From an uncultured Campylobacter sp. (GTDB taxonomy: Bacteria; Campylobacterota; Campylobacteria; Campylobacterales; Campylobacteraceae): a DNA stretch of 35,162 nucleotides. A program made the translations under genes and the position numbers. Below the pieces are notes generated by a model. That model ran no database searches. It saw nothing but the letters and a program-made list of their open reading frames with translations, and was not told the DNA's origin. The stretch is from positions 1 through 35,162 of the forward strand of contig NZ_CALJPC010000035.1 of assembly GCF_937981295.1 (NCBI RefSeq), written 5' to 3'. Positions 23,892 to 32,935 of the stretch are shown here, piece after piece. Each line of letters opens with the position of its first letter. Position 1 is the stretch's first letter.

Positions 23892-25933
23892 TAATCTTTT
23901 TTCGCCTTTCGTTTTTTGCTTGAGTTTTGCTCCGCGTCTTGGGCACCGCTCGCTTCTTTGGCCTCTTTGGCCTCGGCATTTTTAGTTTTAGCGCCGCTTT
24001 GTTTTACGTTTTTTGCCTCGGAGCTTTTGCTTTCCGCACTGTTTTTTGGCGCGGCTTTAGTTTTAGAATTTTTACTTTCTATGTCGTTTTTTAGTGCAGC
24101 TTCAGTTGCGGTTTTATTTTTCGGCGTGGTTTTAGTTTTGACAGTTTTGCTCGCCGTGCCGCTTCGTTTTGCGTTTTTGACCTCTAAATTCTCGCTTTTT
24201 GCATCGCTTTTCGAGAGATTTTTAGCTTCGGCATCTTTCTGCTGCGAGGCGTTATCCTGTATGACGTCCTTCTGTGCAGCGTCTTTTTGCGTAGCGTCTT
24301 TTGAAATTTTACCGCGTTTGGAGCTTATGCCGCTTTTTGAAATTTGACTTTGTTTTTGATCCGCATTGCTTTTGGAAGCCCTTTTTGAAATTTTATCTGG
24401 CTTCTCATCGGCGCCGCCTTGCTTTGTGCTTTTAGCCTCTAAATTTTCGCTTTTTGCGTTGCTTCGTTTTGTATTTTTAACCTCGGAAATTTTGTTCTCC
24501 GCGCTACCTTGTTCGGCTGAGCTTTGATCCGTCGCGGTATCTGCGCTTACCAAGGCGTTTAAATTTGCCGAAGCGTCGGAATTTTCATCCGCTTCGGAGC
24601 TTGAGTCTGTTTGAGCGCCCAAAATTTCATCTGTTTTAGTGGCGAGAGTTTCACCCATTTGAGCGCTTAAAATTTTGCTTTCGCCGTCGTTAGAAATTTC
24701 GTCCACATCCTTGCTCTCGGGCGCGTTTGAAATTTCGCTAGTTTCCTCGCCTTTGGCTACGTTTGAAATTTCATCCGTTTTAGCGCTCGCCTCTTTGTCT
24801 TCGCAAGCGCACAAATCCGCACCGTTGTCGAGATTTTCCGCCAGATCATTTCTGATGCCGTATCCTTCACCCGCGCGATCTTTTAAATTCGCCCCGACCG
24901 CCTCGCTGATGTTTTTAAAGCCGTCTGCGCGCAGAAGCTTCGCGAGCCCCTCGTTGATCGATTTTGCGACGAACGGGCCTTTGAAGATAAAGGCGGTAAA
25001 AATTTGAACCAGGCTCGCGCCCGATTTGATGCGCTCGTAGGCCTCCTGTGCGCTGTCTATGCCGCCGCAGCTGATTAGGATCGTGCGGCCAAAGAGCTCG
25101 CGAGCGACCTGTGCGAAAAGCTCGCGCGATTTTTCGGTGATCAGCCTGCCGCTTAGACCTCCGAAGTCCCTAGCATTGGGACTTAGCGAATAATCAACGC
25201 TGGTGTTGTTTATGATGATGCCGCTTGCGCCGCTTTGCACCGCGCACTCGCACAGCGCGATCGCCTGAGCCGCGCTCATATCGGGCGCCAGCTTTAAAAC
25301 GAGCGGTCTGTTCGTGATCTTTTTCATCGCTCCGATCAGCTCGCTTATGAAGCTGTTTTCTTGCAAAGCGCGCAGATTTGGGGTGTTCGGCGAGCTTACG
25401 TTGATGATGAAAAAATCGCACAGCCCGTTAAATTTGCGGCCCAAGGCTTCGTAATCGCTTAGCGCGTCCTCGTTCGAAGTGGCTTTGTTTTTGCCGATAT
25501 TTGCGGCGATCGGGATTTTAAAAGGATAAATTTTTCGCACGCGATGCTCGATAATATCGGCGCCTTCGTTGTTAAAGCCCATCGCGTTTTGAATACTCTG
25601 CTCGCTAACGAGGCGAAAAAGTCGCGGCTTAAGATTGCCGCTTTGAGGACGCGGCGTAAAGGTGCCAAAATCGATGTGTCCGTAGCCAAGAGCAGCCAGC
25701 GGCGCGATCATCGTGGCGTTTTTGTCGAAGCCGCCCGCGATACCCACGGGGTTATCAAAGCTGAGATCCCATATCTTTTGAGTTAAAATTTCATCTTTAT
25801 AAACGCCGAATTTTGCCAAAGCCTCAAGCCCGCCCGGAGTCGCATAAAGCGCGCGAAGTCCGAATTCTGCGATCTTGTGAGCGGTTTCGGGATCGAATAG
25901 AAAAAAGATTTTTTTCAAGGTATCGTAATTCAT
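23891..25933 (-). CDS. pyrD: Dihydroorotate dehydrogenase (quinone, class 2) with a 330-residue charged tail
   Basis: Residues 1-352 are a complete class 2 enzyme: a membrane-docking N-terminus (IFFLFDPETAHKIAEFGLRAL), the FMN barrel (AGGFDKNATM, FGTFTPRPQ), and the catalytic loop NVSSPNTPNLRALQ with the base Ser181 (class 1 enzymes use Cys). It oxidises dihydroorotate with menaquinone in pyrimidine synthesis. The usual length is about 350. Here it continues to 680 in the same frame without a break: about 355-480 is acidic, with repeats of DEISN, SEISN and DEILG, and about 485-680 is basic, with repeats such as AKSENLEAK / AKSENLEVK and many K, S, A and N. The tail should be disordered. GAGGAAA precedes the ATG. 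First gene of the operon. Confidence 0.92.
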   Translation of the reverse strand: MNYDTLKKIFFLFDPETAHKIAEFGLRALYATPGGLEALAKFGVYKDEILTQKIWDLSFDNPVGIAGGFDKNATMIAPLAALGYGHIDFGTFTPRPQSGNLKPRLFRLVSEQSIQNAMGFNNEGADIIEHRVRKIYPFKIPIAANIGKNKATSNEDALSDYEALGRKFNGLCDFFIINVSSPNTPNLRALQENSFISELIGAMKKITNRPLVLKLAPDMSAAQAIALCECAVQSGASGIIINNTSVDYSLSPNARDFGGLSGRLITEKSRELFAQVARELFGRTILISCGGIDSAQEAYERIKSGASLVQIFTAFIFKGPFVAKSINEGLAKLLRADGFKNISEAVGANLKDRAGEGYGIRNDLAENLDNGADLCACEDKEASAKTDEISNVAKGEETSEISNAPESKDVDEISNDGESKILSAQMGETLATKTDEILGAQTDSSSEADENSDASANLNALVSADTATDQSSAEQGSAENKISEVKNTKRSNAKSENLEAKSTKQGGADEKPDKISKRASKSNADQKQSQISKSGISSKRGKISKDATQKDAAQKDVIQDNASQQKDAEAKNLSKSDAKSENLEVKNAKRSGTASKTVKTKTTPKNKTATEAALKNDIESKNSKTKAAPKNSAESKSSEAKNVKQSGAKTKNAEAKEAKEASGAQDAEQNSSKKRKAKKD
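24163..24480 (-). repeat. Degenerate repeats coding for the basic PyrD tail
   Basis: Two near-identical DNA words of about 27 nt starting CCTCTAAATT lie at 24181 and 24436 (255 nt apart) and code for the AKSENLE(A/V)K units; weaker copies of the KN(A/V/T)K(R/Q)SG unit surround them. The pattern suggests growth by slippage or unequal exchange. Confidence 0.6.
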
Positions 25934-26286
25934 AATGTTTCCTCAAATTTTGCATAATGGTAGCTAAAATTTAATTAAATATAGATAAGGATTTCGCGCT
26001 GAATTGCAATTCGCGGCGGTTAAATTTAGTTTTAGAATTATGCGAGAAATGCCGGTAAAATTTCTACGGCTTGCAATGGGCGGTTTAAATTTACGCAGAA
26101 GTCTAAAGATGCGCGGCGTAAATTTTATAAATTTAGCCCGCCCTGGTACGTGCCGAAACGCGCGGTGTCTGTGGCACAGCTCGCGGTGGCGGGCATCGCC
26201 GCGATTTTATCCTGCGCCTGACTGCGCTCAATCCCGCTGAAGCTAAATTTTAAAATTTAAAGCGTCCTATTCGCGCCGCTTGAGCT
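25934..26286. other. Spacer between the pyrD operon and the hemL operon, with a structured GC-rich element
   Basis: About 350 nt without a credible gene. At 26136-26194 GCCCGCC pairs with GGCGGGC, and inside it GTGCC (26150-26154) pairs with GGCAC (26173-26177), a nested hairpin in an otherwise AT-rich stretch. On the minus strand this would lie in the leader of pyrD or at the end of the transcript from the gene at 26287. Confidence 0.45.
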
Positions 26287-27489
26287 TTAGCGCGCGTCTT
26301 TGCCGCCGAAGGCAGCGATCATCGTGCCCAGAGGAATGATCGTAACGCCCAAGATAATCGCTAGCGGGTTTAGCAAGGACAGCTTGGCAAGCAGGTAGAT
26401 CGCCACCACGAGCGCCGCGTAGGACAGAATTTTAAACGGAGAGAAAAACGCCCCCGCAAAATTGCTCCGAACTTCGCTCCGCTCAAGCTCTCCCTCAAAA
26501 TCGTCTGCGCCTTCTAAACCATCCTTTGATTCGTCGCGCGCGGCGCCAATCCCGCCCCCAAAATCGCTCGTACCGTCGCCCGGCTCGCTGCTATCTATAT
26601 CGCCGCCACGATTACCGCTATCTGTGCCGTCGCTACGATTGCTTCTATCTACGCCGTCGCCCGGGTCGTTGCTCACTCCGCTTTTAAAGTCGTAGCAACG
26701 TTCGCCTATATTGTCTTGCGAACTATCGCTAGCTTCGTCGTCTATACCGCTGTGTAAATCGCCGCAAGCCGCACCATCGTTTATATTAAATTTATCGGCG
26801 ACGGCGTGTTCCAAAACGGTCGCGCCGCAAGCGAAGGTTTCGTCGCAGCCGTCTTCGGTAGAATTTACGCCGCGCTCGCCGGCAGCGGTTCTGCTGCGCT
26901 CGGCGTCTAAATTTGAGTTGCGAGTAAAATTTATATCGGCGGAGTTTGCAGCACGCTCGGCGGCGGTCTCATCGTGCGTGACGCAACTATCGCCGTTTTC
27001 GGTGCTGGTCTCGCCGCTTGTGAAATTTACGGCGCCTTCGGAATTTTGCGCGTTTGAAATTTCAGCGCCTGAATTTACGCCCCTAAAGCTTTCGCTCTTT
27101 AAAATTTCACCGCCGCAAATTTTGCCGTATGAAATTTCATCGCTGCCGCCCGCGCCGCCCTGATTTTCGCCGCCGCTACTTGCGGAATTCGCATCGTTTG
27201 CGGAAGTTTCGTCGTTCATAAAACCGGTGGAATTTTTAGAGCTTTGCCGCAAAATTTCATCGTATTTGCCGGCTCTGAGCTCATCTTCTATTTTATTGCG
27301 GTAAGCGCGAAACGAAAAATATACCGCGCCGAATGCGCCCAAAAATCCGGCCTCCAAGCTAAGAAGCCATGCAAGCGCCCGCACGCCGAAAGAGCCCGGG
27401 CCGAAAAATCCTGCGCCGCAAAGCGCTAGCCCAAGCAGGACAAACGCCGCGTTTAGCGCGCAGTATATGAGCAAAAACTGCCTATTCAA
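26287..27489 (-). CDS. Four-helix membrane protein with a long acidic low-complexity insert
   Basis: This is a 400-residue protein. Two transmembrane helices lie at the N-terminus (about 7-29 and 38-62) and two at the C-terminus (about 348-367 and 370-393). Between them, after a short charged stretch (YRNKIEDELRAGKYDEILRQ), about 250 residues are almost only Ser, Asp, Gly, Asn, Glu and Ala. I recall a much shorter membrane protein beside hemL in C. jejuni, so the helices may be the conserved part and the insert a local expansion; this is inference. Both ends of the insert are in frame with the helices. Its start overlaps the AtpZ-like gene by 4 nt. The function is unknown. Confidence 0.7.
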   Translation of the reverse strand: MNRQFLLIYCALNAAFVLLGLALCGAGFFGPGSFGVRALAWLLSLEAGFLGAFGAVYFSFRAYRNKIEDELRAGKYDEILRQSSKNSTGFMNDETSANDANSASSGGENQGGAGGSDEISYGKICGGEILKSESFRGVNSGAEISNAQNSEGAVNFTSGETSTENGDSCVTHDETAAERAANSADINFTRNSNLDAERSRTAAGERGVNSTEDGCDETFACGATVLEHAVADKFNINDGAACGDLHSGIDDEASDSSQDNIGERCYDFKSGVSNDPGDGVDRSNRSDGTDSGNRGGDIDSSEPGDGTSDFGGGIGAARDESKDGLEGADDFEGELERSEVRSNFAGAFFSPFKILSYAALVVAIYLLAKLSLLNPLAIILGVTIIPLGTMIAAFGGKDAR

Positions 27490-27785
27490 TCTCGCTCATC
27501 CCATTCATCGTCGTCGTCGAAATTTTTAGGATCCGCCTTGTATTTCGGATCGTTCTCAAGCTCCTTTAGGCTCGAATTTAGCGCCTTGCACGCGCGGTAA
27601 ACGTTTAAAAATGCCGCCGCGATGCCGATAGCGATGCCGAACCATAATAAAAGCAGCGAGCCCGTGAGGTGCCGCAGCCCAAGCCCGATCGCTACGCCGA
27701 TGCCGATCGCTACGACGATTGAGATGCCTAGGCTGATGTCGCAGGCGCCCTTTACGATTTTGTTTAAATTTTTCGTTACTCTCAT
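27486..27785 (-). CDS. AtpZ/AtpI-family small membrane protein
   Basis: This 99-residue protein has two transmembrane helices (about 18-36 and 42-64) joined by a short turn (RHLTGS), and an acidic C-terminus ending FDDDDEWDERD. The pattern and length fit the AtpI/AtpZ group, thought to help assemble the ATP synthase c-ring or carry Mg2+/Ca2+. No atp genes are nearby, so the assignment is by pattern only. It lies 31 nt after hemL and overlaps the next gene by 4 nt, so it is co-transcribed. Confidence 0.7.
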   Translation of the reverse strand: MRVTKNLNKIVKGACDISLGISIVVAIGIGVAIGLGLRHLTGSLLLLWFGIAIGIAAAFLNVYRACKALNSSLKELENDPKYKADPKNFDDDDEWDERD

Positions 27786-27816
27786 CTAAAATCCGATTAA
27801 ATTTAAAATGCAGCCC

Positions 27817-29088
27817 TCAAAGCGCCGCCATCGCTTCGTCCGCGGCGTTTAGCGCAAAGTCGATCTGCGCTTCGTTCATGCTGGAGCAGATAAAGCCCGT
27901 CTCAAACTGACTAGGCGCCAAAAATACGCCGCGCTTAATCATCTCGCCGTGAAATTTTGCAAAGCGCGCCGTGTCTGCTCGCAAGGCGCCGTCGTAGTCG
28001 CGCACCTCTTCGTCTGCGAAAAAGTAGCCGAACATCGAGCCTACGCAGGCGGTTTGCAGCGTGATGCCGCGGCGCTGCGCTATGGCGCAAAGCCCGTCCG
28101 TAAGCCTGCGCGCAAGCTCGCCGAGCCTTTCGTAAAGGCCGCCGCTAGCGTAAATTTTACTTAGGCTGGCGATGCCCGCAGCCATTGCGACGGGGTTTCC
28201 GCTTAGCGTGCCTGCTTGATATACCGCTCCTAGCGGGCTTATCATATCCATAATTTCGCGCTTGCCCGCAAATGCCGCCACGCTCATACCGCCGCCGATG
28301 ACCTTGCCGAAGGTTACCAGATCGCCGCGGACGCCGTAGATGCCGTAGCTGCCTAGCTCGCTCGCGCGAAAGCCGCTCATTACCTCGTCGATTATCAGCA
28401 CGATCTTTTTCTCGTCGCACAGCGCGCGAAGCTCGGTTAAAAATTCGGGATCCGCCGGCACCAAGCCCATATTCCCCGCGATAGGCTCGATGATGATCGT
28501 GCCGATGTCGTTTTGCGCTAGGACGTCCTTTACGCTTTGTATGTCGTTGTATCTGGCTAGGTAGGTGTTTTTTGCGACGTCCTGTGGCACGCCCGCGCTG
28601 CTTGCGTTACCGAAGGTGCTCGCGCCGCTGCCCGCTTTGACGAGCAGGCTGTCGCTATGACCGTGGTAGCAGCCCTCAAATTTTAAAATTTTATCCCGTC
28701 CGCTAAAGGCGCGCGCAAGACGGATCGCGCTCATCGTAGCTTCCGTGCCGCTGCTGGTAAAGCGGATCTTATCTAGGAAATCGAAATTTTTTAGCACGAG
28801 CGAGGCAAGCTGCGTCTCAAGCGGGCTGGATGCGCCGAAACTTAGCCCTTTTTTGGCGGTTTGCACGACGGCGCGCTCGATGTCTGCATCTGCGTGACCG
28901 AAGATGAGCGGGCCCCAGCTCTGCACGAAGTCGAGATATTTTTTGCCCTCGACGTCGTAGATGTACGAGCCCTCGCCGCGATCCACCATAAAAGGCTCGC
29001 CGCCAACGTTGCCGAATGCTCGCACCGGCGAATCTACGCCGCCCGGGATAAGTTTAAGCGCCGCTAAAAATTCGTCGTGATTATTCAT
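27817..29088 (-). CDS. hemL: Glutamate-1-semialdehyde 2,1-aminomutase
   Basis: This 423-residue fold-type I PLP enzyme converts glutamate-1-semialdehyde to 5-aminolevulinate in the C5 route to haem. The PLP lysine is Lys262 in VTFGKVIGGGMS; the PLP-phosphate segment SSGTEATMSAIRLARA, the YHGHSD motif and LIIDEVMSGFR are all present. The length is normal. It starts 4 nt inside the end of the cytochrome c gene, which ties haem synthesis to a haem protein in the same operon. Confidence 0.97.
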   Translation of the reverse strand: MNNHDEFLAALKLIPGGVDSPVRAFGNVGGEPFMVDRGEGSYIYDVEGKKYLDFVQSWGPLIFGHADADIERAVVQTAKKGLSFGASSPLETQLASLVLKNFDFLDKIRFTSSGTEATMSAIRLARAFSGRDKILKFEGCYHGHSDSLLVKAGSGASTFGNASSAGVPQDVAKNTYLARYNDIQSVKDVLAQNDIGTIIIEPIAGNMGLVPADPEFLTELRALCDEKKIVLIIDEVMSGFRASELGSYGIYGVRGDLVTFGKVIGGGMSVAAFAGKREIMDMISPLGAVYQAGTLSGNPVAMAAGIASLSKIYASGGLYERLGELARRLTDGLCAIAQRRGITLQTACVGSMFGYFFADEEVRDYDGALRADTARFAKFHGEMIKRGVFLAPSQFETGFICSSMNEAQIDFALNAADEAMAAL

Positions 29089-29477
29089 TTTTTCTCCTTC
29101 TTTTTGGGTTGATTTATCGATTTTATATATTTGTAGATGATGATGATCTCATTTTGCGTCAGGAAGTAGCTCGGCATCACGTCGCGCGAGCTGCTGATCC
29201 CGTCGGCGAGCTCCTGAAGCGAGAGATTGTTGATCGGCGGCGCGTTTAGGGCGCGCTCGTAGTAGGCGCCCGCGGTGCGGTTAAATTCTTTATACGTCGC
29301 GATCAGCGAGCCCTCTCCCTTTTCGCCGTGGCACTTGTCGCAGCCGATGCCGCGGGGGTTTTTATACAGCATCGCGCCGTACTCCTCATCGGTGATAAAG
29401 CTCTCGGCTTGTGCGCCGCGAGGTAGAAAAAATATGGTCGCGTTTAAAAACAGCGCTAAAAATATGAAATTTCGCAT
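29085..29477 (-). CDS. Small periplasmic c-type cytochrome
   Basis: I prefer the ATG at 29477 (130 residues), because it places a clean signal peptide at the start (MRNFIFLALFLNATIFF, then RGAQA before ESF). An earlier ATG at 29531 overlaps the kinase stop as ATGA and would add 18 residues before the signal, so it cannot be excluded. One haem site, CDKCH, follows IGC-type context; the distal ligand is probably the Met of DVMPSYFL. It is a single-domain electron carrier for the periplasm, partner unknown. A Lys-rich tail (PKKKEKK) ends it. The gene lies between a sensor kinase and hemL. Confidence 0.85.
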   Translation of the reverse strand: MRNFIFLALFLNATIFFLPRGAQAESFITDEEYGAMLYKNPRGIGCDKCHGEKGEGSLIATYKEFNRTAGAYYERALNAPPINNLSLQELADGISSSRDVMPSYFLTQNEIIIIYKYIKSINQPKKKEKK

Positions 29478-29527
29478 CTTCTCGTTTCGAATTTTTGGCG
29501 CAATAATATAAAAAATGTGCTTAAATT

Positions 29528-30769
29528 TCATAACGCAGCTATCTTTTCGATCCCCTCGAAATAAAAGACGTTTAGATCGTCCTGCCTGCGGTAGAGGAAT
29601 TTTAGTCCGTGCGCCTTGGCGATATTATCGACGATGTAAAGCCCGAGACCGAAGCTTTGCTTGGCGTTCGTGCCCTTGACGAAGGCCTCTTTGTAGTAGC
29701 TAAAGTCCTTCTGCAGCGGCTCGCCGAGCGTTATGAAGTCCATCGTTTCGGCATTTAGGCGGATTAAAATTTTACCGTCTGCGGCGTATTTTACGGCGTT
29801 GTCGATTAAATTTTTCACCGCGACGCAAAAGAGCTTCAGATCGACGTTTAAGCTTAGGCCTAGCGGATTTTCCAGCGTGACGCAGCCGGGCTCGATCATC
29901 GCGATGCCGAGCGCTTCTTTTAAAATTTCATCCATGGGAAAAATTCCTCGTTCGACTAGCGCCGTGCCCGCAGTCGCGCGCTCGACTGCCGCAAATTCGT
30001 TGATTAGACTCTCCAGCCGCTCAAAGACCGAGATGAGACGCTCCTGATTTTTACCGTGCTCGATCATCTCGACGGCGATGCGACCCTTTGTGATGGGAGT
30101 TTTGAGCTCGTGCATTATGTTTCGCAAAAACAGATGGCGCGATTCGTTAAGCTTGTTTATCTGCGTGACCGCCTCGTAAAATGCGTGCGAAACCTCGGAA
30201 ATTTCGTCGTTTCCTACGCTTACGTCCTTGATCTGAAGATCGCCTTTAGCAAATTTATCGATCTGGCGTTTGAGCTTGCGAAGGGGGCGAATTTTGCGGA
30301 TGATAAATATATACGCAAGCAGGATGATCGCCAAAATGACGCCGTAGATCGCTTTGAAAATATCGTAGCGGTAAGGCTGATAATCCTTGTCGTTTAAAAG
30401 CCGCGTCTCGCCAGCGTGAGTAATCTTTAGGTAGTGCTTACGTTTAAAAAGCAGGATATCAGCAGAGCCGATGTCTGCGGAGATGCTATCTAAAATTTCA
30501 GCGCCTTTGATGATCTCATCGCGCTTGGCTTCATCGCGGATAGTCGAAAACTCGAAATTCGCGACCTGCCGTTCGTATTCGACATCGCTGATGAGCTTAC
30601 TCATCTGATATAGGTTCGCGCGCGCAACGATGGAGTATTTGGAGTTTAGCTCGCGGGTGTAGTTTTGCTGATCGTAGCCAATGAGCCAGAGTAGAGCGAG
30701 CGAAACGCCCACGGCAGCGAGCGCGAAGATGAACGTGATGGTGTAAAAAATCGACGATCTTACTTTCAT
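29528..30769 (-). CDS. Sensor histidine kinase, ArsS-like
   Basis: This 413-residue protein has transmembrane helices at about 8-31 and 139-158 flanking a small periplasmic sensor (about 32-138), then a HAMP linker (160-210). The phospho-acceptor is His220 in MHELKTPITKGR. The ATPase domain has the N-box NLIDNAVKYA (320-329) and the G-box GLGLYIV (374-380). The usual D-x-G-x-G box is replaced by ITLGEPL. The overall form is that of the ArsS/CprS-type kinases of Helicobacter and Campylobacter. No response regulator is adjacent in the window, so the partner is elsewhere. It probably heads the operon with cytochrome c and hemL. Confidence 0.88.
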   Translation of the reverse strand: MKVRSSIFYTITFIFALAAVGVSLALLWLIGYDQQNYTRELNSKYSIVARANLYQMSKLISDVEYERQVANFEFSTIRDEAKRDEIIKGAEILDSISADIGSADILLFKRKHYLKITHAGETRLLNDKDYQPYRYDIFKAIYGVILAIILLAYIFIIRKIRPLRKLKRQIDKFAKGDLQIKDVSVGNDEISEVSHAFYEAVTQINKLNESRHLFLRNIMHELKTPITKGRIAVEMIEHGKNQERLISVFERLESLINEFAAVERATAGTALVERGIFPMDEILKEALGIAMIEPGCVTLENPLGLSLNVDLKLFCVAVKNLIDNAVKYAADGKILIRLNAETMDFITLGEPLQKDFSYYKEAFVKGTNAKQSFGLGLYIVDNIAKAHGLKFLYRRQDDLNVFYFEGIEKIAAL

Positions 30770-31090
30770 TAAATTTATACGATCCTTAAATTTTTAAAAT
30801 TTCAAAGCTTTTAAGCTGCTGGCTTTCTTTGCTTTGGCGCACGAACCCGTCCGACTTCGGATTTGTGGCATATCCTAAATACGCAATACGTTTATACTTC
30901 CTAAATCTAGCTATTGCAAATTTTATAAAGATTTTAAAAATTTTGCTATTTCTACCATTGAAAATTTTACAAAATTTCACCGCTTAAACACATAAATTCA
31001 AATAAATTTATTTTAAATTTAATGTGCAGCCCTTAAAACCAAAGCTAAATTTTAAAATTTCAAATCCGTGCGAAATTCCGCCCCGCGCCC
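30770..31090. other. Spacer between ubiD and the histidine kinase operon
   Basis: About 320 nt, AT-rich, with a 64-codon minus frame (30786-30980) that has no ribosome site and no known motif; I regard it as chance. The kinase promoter should lie here, but no clear box pair is seen. Confidence 0.45.
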
Positions 31091-32926
31091 TCAAAAAATT
31101 TCAAATTTCTTAAATAGCTCAGGCTCATCCTGCACGATACCGCGCTCTATGAGGCTTGCCACGACTTCGCGGCTGCAAAGCGTCTCCTGCGGCCACCTGC
31201 GCGTATAACCCTCCCATTCGTGCTTGCTCGTAGCGTCGATGCAGATGCGATCGTCCTGCGTCACGAACACGTCGCGTAGCGCATCGATGCTATTTACGAT
31301 GCGCCAAACGCTCATATAGAGGTTGCTCGCGTCATTCCCCGCGTCTGTAAAAATCAAAATTTTAAAATTCTCGCTAAATTTCAAAAGCCGCCGCCAGCTC
31401 CGCTCCACGAGCTCTTTTTTGTCTATGTTTATCAGCACGAGCGGGTTTTTCGTATCGCAAAAGTGCTGCTTAAGCGCCAAAATAGCGGACTCTTCGCTTT
31501 GAAATTTAGCTAGCAGCTCCTCGTCGCTTAAAATTTGCGGCGCCTGCGAGCTTAAATCAGTCGTCGCATCGATGCCGAGCTTGCCGCCGAAGCAGGAGTT
31601 CGGGCTTGCGTGATCGAGCTGATCGCACACACCCTCGCTAAAAACGAGGCTGCGCGCGCCTATGCGGTTTAGGACGTACTTCGTAAGCGCCTCGTACTCA
31701 TCTAAGCTCGGCGCGTCTTGCGGCACGAAAACGGCGTGTTTTACGAAGCTCATCTGCCCCACGCCCCAAAACGCGTGCATGATCTGTTTGGCAGCAGCGG
31801 GGTAGCGCACGGCGATCTTAGCCAAAATCAGATTGTGAAATACGCCGTTTTCGGGCATTTTATAATCGATCAGATCGGGCGCGCTCGTGCGAAACAGCGG
31901 CAAGAAGATCCGCTCGGTCGCGTACCCCATAAATTTATCCTCAAGCGGCGGCTTGCCTACGACGGTGGCGTGAAATACGGGCGCGCGCTTGTGCGTGATC
32001 GCGCTAACCTCCATCACCGGGAATGGCTCTACCGGCGTGTAATATCCGGTGTGATCGCCGAAAGGTCCCTCCGGCTCGCTTACTGCGGGATCGACAAAGC
32101 CCTCGATCACGTAGTCCGCACCCTCTGGAACGTAAATTTCATTCGTAAGCGATTTTACGAGGCGAGCGGGGCTGCGGCGGATGAAGCCGTAAAGCAGCAG
32201 TTCAAAAATCCCCTTCGGCAGCGGCGCCTGACCGCACCAGATATAGAGCGGATCGCCGCCGATCGCCACGGATACGGGCATCTTGCGCCCCGCTTTGCGG
32301 TATTCGTCGAAAAAGCCCGCGCCGTCTTTGTGTATCTGCCAATGCATCCCCAGGCGGTCGCGCCCGTAAATTTGCAGACGATACATGCCGAGATTTTGCG
32401 TTTGCGAGTTTAGATCCTTCGTATAAACCTGCCCCATCGTGATGAACGCGCCGCCGTCACCCTCCCAGGTCTTAAGCACGGGAAGCTCGCCCAAATCGAC
32501 GTCAGCACCCAGATGCGCGACCTGCTGGCACTCGCCGCGACCGCTAAGGCGCTTGACAAAAATTTTACGCAGCGAGATTAAGTGCGCCAAGAAATCAAGC
32601 TTTTCGCCGAAGTTTTGTGGACGCTTCGGCTTTAGCAGGCTTTCAATCTCGGCGGCGATCTCGTCAGGTTCGCGACCGAGGATTAAATTTAACGCAGAAG
32701 ATGAGCCGAAAATATTGCTTAGCACTGGTGGCATCTGTTTGCCCTGCGCGTTTCGCACGTTCGTAAAAAGCAGCGCCTGCGAGCGCTCCCTTTTGACCTC
32801 GATGTAGCTTGCGTGCGCGATCTCAAGCTCGGTGCTGATCTGCTCCTTTACCTCGCGCAATAGCCCGTTTTTGTAAAGCCTCTTTATCCAAAAATTTCCG
32901 TTTAAAATTTCATCAAAGCTCTGCAT
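31091..32926 (-). CDS. UbiD-family prenylated-FMN decarboxylase, probably for menaquinone synthesis
   Basis: This 611-residue protein has the UbiD fold: the conserved N-terminal R-x-x-Q-type stretch (GMYRLQIYGRDRLGMHWQ) and the prFMN/metal site region EGPFGDHTGYYTPVEPFP (about 285-302). It is longer than E. coli UbiD (about 500), with a C-terminal extension as in the menaquinone-type UbiD homologues. Campylobacter makes menaquinone by the futalosine route, where a UbiD/UbiX pair is thought to remove the final carboxyl group; I infer that role here. It starts 9 nt after the Mur-like gene and probably belongs to the metG operon. Confidence 0.88.
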   Translation of the reverse strand: MQSFDEILNGNFWIKRLYKNGLLREVKEQISTELEIAHASYIEVKRERSQALLFTNVRNAQGKQMPPVLSNIFGSSSALNLILGREPDEIAAEIESLLKPKRPQNFGEKLDFLAHLISLRKIFVKRLSGRGECQQVAHLGADVDLGELPVLKTWEGDGGAFITMGQVYTKDLNSQTQNLGMYRLQIYGRDRLGMHWQIHKDGAGFFDEYRKAGRKMPVSVAIGGDPLYIWCGQAPLPKGIFELLLYGFIRRSPARLVKSLTNEIYVPEGADYVIEGFVDPAVSEPEGPFGDHTGYYTPVEPFPVMEVSAITHKRAPVFHATVVGKPPLEDKFMGYATERIFLPLFRTSAPDLIDYKMPENGVFHNLILAKIAVRYPAAAKQIMHAFWGVGQMSFVKHAVFVPQDAPSLDEYEALTKYVLNRIGARSLVFSEGVCDQLDHASPNSCFGGKLGIDATTDLSSQAPQILSDEELLAKFQSEESAILALKQHFCDTKNPLVLINIDKKELVERSWRRLLKFSENFKILIFTDAGNDASNLYMSVWRIVNSIDALRDVFVTQDDRICIDATSKHEWEGYTRRWPQETLCSREVVASLIERGIVQDEPELFKKFEIF

Positions 32927-32935
32927 CCGCTGCCT

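Noticed and set aside
26004..26240. 78-codon plus-strand frame in the pyrD leader region
   Set aside because: Arg/Cys-rich translation of GC-rich hairpin DNA, no ribosome site; explained by the inverted repeats.
30786..30980. 64-codon minus-strand frame before the histidine kinase
   Set aside because: No ribosome site, no motif, Lys/Phe/Ile-rich translation of an AT-rich spacer; likely chance, though homologues were not searched.
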